DNA from: Herbidospora sakaeratensis
GTDB lineage: Bacteria; Actinomycetota; Actinomycetes; Streptosporangiales; Streptosporangiaceae
Assembly: GCF_001570525.1 (NCBI RefSeq)
Contig: NZ_BBXC01000010.1
Location: 62,001 to 126,000 of the forward strand
Reading direction: 5' to 3'
Length of the DNA stretch: 64,000 nucleotides
In this document: positions 59,410 to 64,000 of the stretch, one piece after another
How positions within the stretch are numbered: position 1 is the first letter of the stretch
How the letters are laid out: each line of letters starts with the position of its first letter
Program-made: the position numbers and the translations under genes
The notes under the pieces: generated by a model
Seen by the model: the letters and a program-made list of their open reading frames with translations, nothing else
Database searches by the model: none
What the model was told of the DNA's origin: nothing

Positions 59410-60095
59410 TCGAGGCCGGTACGGCCCTCGGCCCAGTACGCCTTGCCGAACACCTTGCCCGGGGCGGGCGTCCAGTCGCGGGCGTCGCGCCTGACCGGGC
59501 CGACGGTCGCGGCGTCGCCGGTGACGACCAGGTCGTAGGCGTCGGGCCGGGCGGCGGCGAGCAGGTCGCGCCGGTCGGCGGTCTTCGGCACGACCGTCGC
59601 GGTCACCCCGAGCGCGGCCAGCACCTCGGTGTACTCGGCCGGGTCGGCGGCCTCCAGCACGAAGGTGACGCCCGGGGTCTGCCCGAGCACGGCGGCCAGA
59701 CCGACGCTGGTCTCGTCGCCCAGGAAGAGCACCCGTGACCCGACGCCGGTCAGGTCGATGGAGCGGCGTGGGCCGAGCAGTTCGCACGGGTCGCCGGGCT
59801 TCACCCGGTCGAACCAGCGGGCGGCCGGGCCGGTGCCGTGCAGGTAGGCGACCAGTGAGACGGCGCCCTCGGCGGGGTCCCACGCGAACGGGGTGTAGGT
59901 GCGCATCGTCATCTGGCCGCGGTCGGTGCGCAGCTGGACCTTGCAGCCGGGCGTCCACGACGCCGACCGGAACCGGTCGGACCGGAGGTCGACCCGCACG
60001 AAGTGCGCCGACAGCGCCGTCTTCGCGGTGACGACCGCCTGCGTGAGGAAGGCGCCGCTGGCGAGGTCGGCGAGCCGTTCGGTGATCCGTGCCAT
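59406..60095 (-). CDS. Siderophore-interacting protein (SIP-family FAD reductase)
   Basis: 229 residues. The SIP fold: FVRVDLRSDRF, TPGCKVQLRTDRGQMTMRTYTPFAWDP (R-T-Y-T FAD contact), YLHGTGPAARWFDRVKPGDPCELLGPRRS, FLGDETSVGLAAVLGQ and a late AYWAEGRTGLD (YWAxGR). It reduces ferric siderophores using flavin and NAD(P)H. No siderophore synthesis or uptake gene adjoins it. ATG 60095. Confidence 0.88.
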   Translation of the reverse strand: MARITERLADLASGAFLTQAVVTAKTALSAHFVRVDLRSDRFRSASWTPGCKVQLRTDRGQMTMRTYTPFAWDPAEGAVSLVAYLHGTGPAARWFDRVKPGDPCELLGPRRSIDLTGVGSRVLFLGDETSVGLAAVLGQTPGVTFVLEAADPAEYTEVLAALGVTATVVPKTADRRDLLAAARPDAYDLVVTGDAATVGPVRRDARDWTPAPGKVFGKAYWAEGRTGLD

Positions 60096-60112
60096 GGCGC
60101 CCGACTCTAGCG

Positions 60113-61186
60113 TCACCGCGCCACGGGTTGGCGCCCCCGGTTCCACCACATCGACAGGCCCACTCCGGCGAACGTCAGCAGGGTGCCGGCCAGGACGAAC
60201 CAGACCGTCGTCTCGCGCTCGGCCTCGTGCAGGCCGATCTCGCTGGGCAGGTCGGTCAGGACGTCGGTGAGCTGGCCGGCGTCCTCGGCGCGGAAGTACT
60301 TGCCGCCGGTGGTGTCGGCGACCTGGGTGAGGGTCGCCTCGTCGATCTGCATGACGCGGCGGCGCAGGCCGCTGTCGTCGCCCCAGCGGCCGAAGCCCCC
60401 GCCGCCGCCCCGCCAGTTGTCGCCGCTCACCTGGTCGGCGGTGCACACCATCGCGGCCGGTTCGGTCGTGCCGAAGCCGATCGTGAAGACCCGCAGGCGG
60501 CGGGCGGCGGCCTGTTCGGCGGCGGTGACCGGGTCGACGCCGGTGGTGTTGGAGCCGTCGGTGAGCACCACGATCGTGTCGGGCTCGAAGCCGTTCTGAC
60601 CGGCCGCCGGGGCGCTCAGGTCGACGCCGGTCTCGGCGACGTCGGCGTTGTACTCGGCGATCGTGTCGATCGAGGTGAGGATCGCCTGGCCGATCGCGGT
60701 GCCCCGGGAGGTGCGCAGGCCGTCGATGGCGTCGAGCAGCTGGTCTTTGTCGGTGGTCGGCGGGACGAGCAGGCCGGCGATGCCGGCGAAGGCGACCAGG
60801 CCGATCCGGGTGCCGTCGTCGCTCTGCTCGACGAACGCGCGGGCGGCCTCGATGGCCGCCGTCAGGCGGTTGGGCTCGACGTCGGTCGAGCACATCGAGC
60901 CCGAGGCGTCCATGGCCAGGATGATCGAGGTGTTGTCGGCCGGCACCGACACCGTGGCCTGCGGCCGGGTGAGGCTGAAGCCGATCAGCAGCAGGCCGAC
61001 GAGGAACAGCGCGACCGGCGCCCGCCGCCGCCACGCGCTGCGGCCGGGGATCGCCGCGCGGATCAGCCCGACGCTGGAGACGACGATCGCGGAGCGCTTG
61101 CGGCGGCGGTTGAAGAACCAGCGCGCCAGCAGCAGTAACGGCACGACCAGCAGCGCGAGCAGGGCCAGCGGCCAGCTGAGCGACAT
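60113..61186 (-). CDS. VWA-domain membrane protein (BatA-like)
   Basis: 357 residues. N-terminal membrane helices (LALLALLVVPLLLLARWFF and APVALFLVGLLLIGFSL), a von Willebrand A domain with MIDAS motif ILAMDASGSM (DxSxS), TDGSNTTG and a C-terminal helix (TVWFVLAGTLLTFAGVGLSMWW). It is the last gene of the MoxR-DUF58-VWA-VWA operon; ATG 61186 shares one base with the stop of its neighbour. BatA/BatB-like proteins are tied to stress tolerance and envelope work with MoxR ATPases. Confidence 0.9.
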   Translation of the reverse strand: MSLSWPLALLALLVVPLLLLARWFFNRRRKRSAIVVSSVGLIRAAIPGRSAWRRRAPVALFLVGLLLIGFSLTRPQATVSVPADNTSIILAMDASGSMCSTDVEPNRLTAAIEAARAFVEQSDDGTRIGLVAFAGIAGLLVPPTTDKDQLLDAIDGLRTSRGTAIGQAILTSIDTIAEYNADVAETGVDLSAPAAGQNGFEPDTIVVLTDGSNTTGVDPVTAAEQAAARRLRVFTIGFGTTEPAAMVCTADQVSGDNWRGGGGGFGRWGDDSGLRRRVMQIDEATLTQVADTTGGKYFRAEDAGQLTDVLTDLPSEIGLHEAERETTVWFVLAGTLLTFAGVGLSMWWNRGRQPVAR

Positions 61187-62148
61187 CAGACGATCCTCCC
61201 GTGCCAGCGGGTGCCGAGCAGGCCGCCCAGGGTGAGCAGCAGCAGCCCGGCCCCGGCGAACGGTGCGGTCAGCTCCAGGGGCTCTTTCTTCATGGTGAGC
61301 CGCAGGTCGATCGCGTTGGTCGAGGCGGCCAGCGCCTGCGCGTCGGCGGCCTCGTGGTACTTCCCGCCGGTGAGCTGCGCGACGGACGACAGCAGCTCCG
61401 CGTCGAGGGCGGTGGCCAGCCGGAAGCCGTCGACCTCGACGGTCGAGCCCCGGGCCGTGCCCACGCCGACGGTCTGGACGCGCACTCCCGAGGCCGCCGC
61501 GAGTTCGGCCGCCGCCGCGACGTCGGGACCGCCCGTCTCCTGGCCGTCGGAGAAGACGACGATCGTCGCCTCGGGGAAGTAGCCGAGGCTCGGCGGCTGC
61601 TGCCCCTCTTCCGGCAGGGCGACCGGCGTGCCGGTGATGGCGCCGAGGCCGACGAGGATGGCCCGGCCGAGCGAGGTGCCGCCGCTCGCGCCCGCCCGGC
61701 CGATCGCGGCCAGCACCGCGCCGCGGTCGTCGGTCGGGGGCTGGGTGAGCAGCGCCTGGTCGCCGAAGAGGATGACGCCGACGTCCACCGAGGAGGGCTG
61801 CTTGTCCACGAAGCCCTTGGCGGCGGCCTGCGCGGCGGCCAGCCGGGAGGGCCGCACGTCGTCGGCCTTCATGCTGTTGGAGACGTCGAAGGCCAGCAGC
61901 ACGGTGCCGGAGATGCGCGGCACGCTCACCTCGGCCTGCGGGCGGGCCAGCCCGGTCAGCAATATCGGCAGGGCGGCGAGGAGGAGGGCGGAGGGGAGGT
62001 GCCGGCGCAGGCCGCCGCCGGCCAGACCGGCGAAACCGGCCGCCGCGAGGGCGGCGGTGCGCCGTTTCTGGATCGCGACGTACGCCGCCACCGCGCCGAT
62101 CGTGAGCAGCACGGCGAGCGCCAGCACGAGGGGTTGGTCGAAGGTCAC
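61186..62148 (-). CDS. VWA-domain membrane protein (BatB-like)
   Basis: 320 residues. N-terminal helices (LVLALAVLLTIGAVAAYVAI, then LPSALLLAALPILLTGL), VWA with LLAFDVSNSMKADDVRPSR (DxSxS MIDAS) and FSDGQETGG, and a C-terminal hydrophobic segment (APFAGAGLLLLTLGGLLG). Paralogue of the previous VWA gene, coupled to DUF58 by GTGA (GTG 62148). Confidence 0.9.
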   Translation of the reverse strand: MTFDQPLVLALAVLLTIGAVAAYVAIQKRRTAALAAAGFAGLAGGGLRRHLPSALLLAALPILLTGLARPQAEVSVPRISGTVLLAFDVSNSMKADDVRPSRLAAAQAAAKGFVDKQPSSVDVGVILFGDQALLTQPPTDDRGAVLAAIGRAGASGGTSLGRAILVGLGAITGTPVALPEEGQQPPSLGYFPEATIVVFSDGQETGGPDVAAAAELAAASGVRVQTVGVGTARGSTVEVDGFRLATALDAELLSSVAQLTGGKYHEAADAQALAASTNAIDLRLTMKKEPLELTAPFAGAGLLLLTLGGLLGTRWHGRIV

Positions 62149-63005
62149 CGGGCCCTCCGTCCGTTGACGAGGCCGAGGAGGGTGGCCACCAGGTCATGGT
62201 CCGTCGTGACGCGGTGGGCGTCGACCCCCGCCCTGCGCATGGCGGCGGCCAGCTCGGCCTCCCGGGTCGCGACCTGCTCGGCCAGCCGCCCGCGCAGCAG
62301 CGGATCGCTGGAGTCGACGAGCAGTTGCTCGCCGGTCTCGGCGTCCTCGACCACGATGAGGCCGAGGTCGGGCAGTTCGAGCTCCGACGGGTCGACGATG
62401 CGGACCACCACGACCTCGTGCCGGTGGGTCAGCATGCCCAGCGGCTTCTCCCAGCCGGGGTCGCCGATGAAGTCGGACATGACGACGACCAGGCTGCGCT
62501 GCCGGATCGTCGCGGCGGCCAGCCGCAACATGCCGGCCAGGTCGGTGGACGCCTTCGCGAACGCGGTCTCCCGCATCAGGTCCTTGGCCAGGCGCAACAC
62601 CTGGTCCCGGCCGCCGCGCGGGGGGATCAGGCGGTGCTCGGTGTTGTCGTACAGGATGGCCCCGACCTTGTTGCCGCCACGGGAGACGACGCGGGCGATG
62701 CTGACCGCCAGGTCGGTGGCGGCCTCGGTCTTCCCGGCCCGCATCGAGGCCGACCGGTCGACGACCAGCCAGGCGGTCATCTCGCGGTCTTCGGTGTAGA
62801 GGCGCACGAAGGGCTCGTCGAGCCGCGCGGTGACGTTCCAGTCGATGTGCCGCACGTCGTCTTCGGGCAGGTAGCCGCGCAGGTCGGTGAAGTCGATGCC
62901 GGCTCCGCGCCACACCGTGCGGTAGGCGCCCTGCAACCGGCCGTCGAGCCGTCTGTTCAGCCGCCACTCCAGGCGGCGCAGCAGCCGGTCGGGCGGGGTG
63001 GCCAT
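62145..63005 (-). CDS. DUF58-domain protein
   Basis: 286 residues. DUF58 pattern: GAGIDFTDLRGYLPEDDVRHIDWNVTARLDEPFVRLYTEDREMTAWLVVDRSASM with the R-x-Y-x-x-x-D-D-x-R-x-I-D-W motif and a VWA-like D-R-S-A-S MIDAS start. It is thought to join MoxR ATPases with VWA partners as a scaffold. ATG 63005 lies three bases after the MoxR stop. Confidence 0.93.
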   Translation of the reverse strand: MATPPDRLLRRLEWRLNRRLDGRLQGAYRTVWRGAGIDFTDLRGYLPEDDVRHIDWNVTARLDEPFVRLYTEDREMTAWLVVDRSASMRAGKTEAATDLAVSIARVVSRGGNKVGAILYDNTEHRLIPPRGGRDQVLRLAKDLMRETAFAKASTDLAGMLRLAAATIRQRSLVVVMSDFIGDPGWEKPLGMLTHRHEVVVVRIVDPSELELPDLGLIVVEDAETGEQLLVDSSDPLLRGRLAEQVATREAELAAAMRRAGVDAHRVTTDHDLVATLLGLVNGRRAR

Positions 63006-63008
63006 CGG

Positions 63009-64000
63009 TCAGCGTCCCCGGCCGGCGGGCCTGGGCACCGGCAGGTTGGCCAGGATCTTCGACAGGACCAGGTCGGCCGTCACGTCGTCGGAGAGGGCCT
63101 CGTACGACAACACCAGCCGGTGCCGGAAGACGTCGAGGGCCAGGTCGAGGAGGTCCTCCGGTACGACGTACTCCCGTCCCCGGATGTAGGCCAGCGCGCG
63201 GCCCGCGAGCACCAGGTTGATCGACGCGCGGGGGCTCGCGCCGTAGGTGACGTACCGGGCCAGGTCGCCCTGGCCGACGCGGGCGGGGTCGCGGCTGGCG
63301 TGGGCGAGCTGGACGGAGTACTCGATCAGCGACGGGTCGACGTAGACCTGGTCGGCTTCTTCCTGGAGGTCCTTCAGGTGCTCGGGCTCGATGATCTTCT
63401 GGATGGCGGCCGTGCGGGTGAGGGCCCGCTCGACGACCACGAACTCCTCGGTCGCGCTCGGGTAGCCGACCACGACCTTCATCATGAACCGGTCGACCTG
63501 CGCCTCCGGCAGCGGATAGACGCCCTCGTTCTCGATCGGGTTCTGGGTCGCCATGACCAGGAACGGGTTCGGCACCCGGTGGGTCTCGCGGCCGATGGTG
63601 ACCTGGCGTTCCTGCATGACCTCCAGCAGGGCGCTCTGCACCTTCGCGGGGGCCCGGTTGATCTCGTCGGCGAGCAGCAGGTTGGTGAACACCGGCCCGA
63701 GCTGCACCTGGAACTCGCCGCTGGGCTGGTGGTAGACGCGGGTGCCGACGATGTCGGCGGGCACCAGGTCGGGGGTGAACTGCACCCGCCGGAAGTCGCC
63801 GCCCATCGCCTCGGCCAGCGACTTCACGGCCAGCGTCTTGGCCAGGCCCGGCACGCCCTCGACGAGGACGTGCCCGCGCGCCAGCAGCGCCACCAGCAAA
63901 CGCTCCAGGAGGGCGTCCTGGCCGACGATGGTCTTCTTGACCTCGTACAGGAGCTTCTCGATCGGGCCCGACGGGACGGTCTCGGGGTCGTTCCAACTCA
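63009..64000 (-). CDS. MoxR-family AAA+ ATPase (start codon one base off the window)
   Basis: About 330 residues visible. The N-terminal reading from the right edge is (M)SWNDPETVPSGPIEKLLYEVKKTIVGQDALLERLLVAL; the first in-window bases are TG, so the start codon lacks only its first base. Walker A GVPGLAKTL, Walker B NLLLADEINRAPAKVQSALLEVMQE, sensor 1 MATQNPIENEG, and C-terminal lid with ISAPR-like YGASPRASINLV. MoxR proteins act as chaperone-like ATPases with DUF58 and VWA partners, exactly the order found here. Confidence 0.93.
   Translation of the reverse strand, partial: SWNDPETVPSGPIEKLLYEVKKTIVGQDALLERLLVALLARGHVLVEGVPGLAKTLAVKSLAEAMGGDFRRVQFTPDLVPADIVGTRVYHQPSGEFQVQLGPVFTNLLLADEINRAPAKVQSALLEVMQERQVTIGRETHRVPNPFLVMATQNPIENEGVYPLPEAQVDRFMMKVVVGYPSATEEFVVVERALTRTAAIQKIIEPEHLKDLQEEADQVYVDPSLIEYSVQLAHASRDPARVGQGDLARYVTYGASPRASINLVLAGRALAYIRGREYVVPEDLLDLALDVFRHRLVLSYEALSDDVTADLVLSKILANLPVPRPAGRGR

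Noticed and set aside
60113-64000. MoxR-DUF58-VWA operon as a novel defence system
   Set aside because: The four-gene order is a widespread housekeeping-type locus in actinobacteria.

Overview
The window is very GC-rich and reads as the chromosome of a filamentous actinomycete. The supporting signs are GTG starts, 4-bp ATGA/GTGA gene overlaps, LAL-type LuxR regulators, ANTAR, WYL, DUF1918 and DUF3040 proteins, a mycothiol-type TIGR03086 protein and secreted CBM2, ricin-B and CAP proteins. A Streptosporangiales-like host (Nonomuraea or a relative) is my inference, not something proven here. I saw no rRNA, tRNA, transposase, phage or CRISPR.

Layout. 1-2066: the 5' part of a secreted ThuA plus PQQ sugar dehydrogenase gene running off the left edge. 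2067-3123: a 1-kb stretch with little intact coding, ending in a small Thr/Ser/Cys-containing peptide candidate and a perfect intrinsic terminator, followed by an ABC ATPase/FtsX-type permease pair (3124-5969). 6145-7701: a small CBM2 protein, a frameshifted fascin-like remnant and an SDR. 7784-13351: regulators (TetR, XRE/MmyB), a VOC protein, an NhaA-thioredoxin fusion, DUF1918, a universal stress protein and DUF4188. 13420-16516: a secreted EEP-family nuclease/phosphatase, PadR with tandem DUF1048, and the remains of a mobA-like gene.

16497-22981: a nickel-uptake region. It has a Nur-type box, a five-gene ABC importer of the nikABCDE type, and a secreted/anchored protein coupled to a NicO-family permease with a (GH)12 loop. 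23204-33599: a STAS protein, two alpha/beta hydrolases and three large LAL regulators. 33634-39689: a 34-bp palindrome, a hydrolase without its serine nucleophile, an MHS-type MFS permease, a ricin-B lectin, TetR/SDR, and WYL/TIGR03086, each divergent pair having its own inverted repeat. 39694-41668: an FMN reductase, a conserved unknown and a YihY membrane protein.

41665-53588: the most striking block. Twelve minus-strand genes, every junction overlapping, encode a carbamoyltransferase, a GT2, GmhA, HldE, an SDR, two GT9 heptosyltransferase-like enzymes, a UXS-like epimerase, two further glycosyltransferases, an isochorismatase-like hydrolase and a GAF-ANTAR protein. The matching GmhB phosphatase lies divergently at the operon head. 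Together GmhA, HldE and GmhB can make an ADP-heptose, and the remaining enzymes predict a heptosylated, probably carbamoylated glycan or glycoside.

53572-64000: CBS and hemerythrin proteins, a methyltransferase, a secreted CAP protein, a double VOC protein, a frameshifted HsdR-N-like gene, an NmrA-like protein, a 2'-5' RNA ligase-like protein, DUF3040, a siderophore-interacting protein, and a MoxR-DUF58-VWA-VWA operon whose first gene runs to the right edge.
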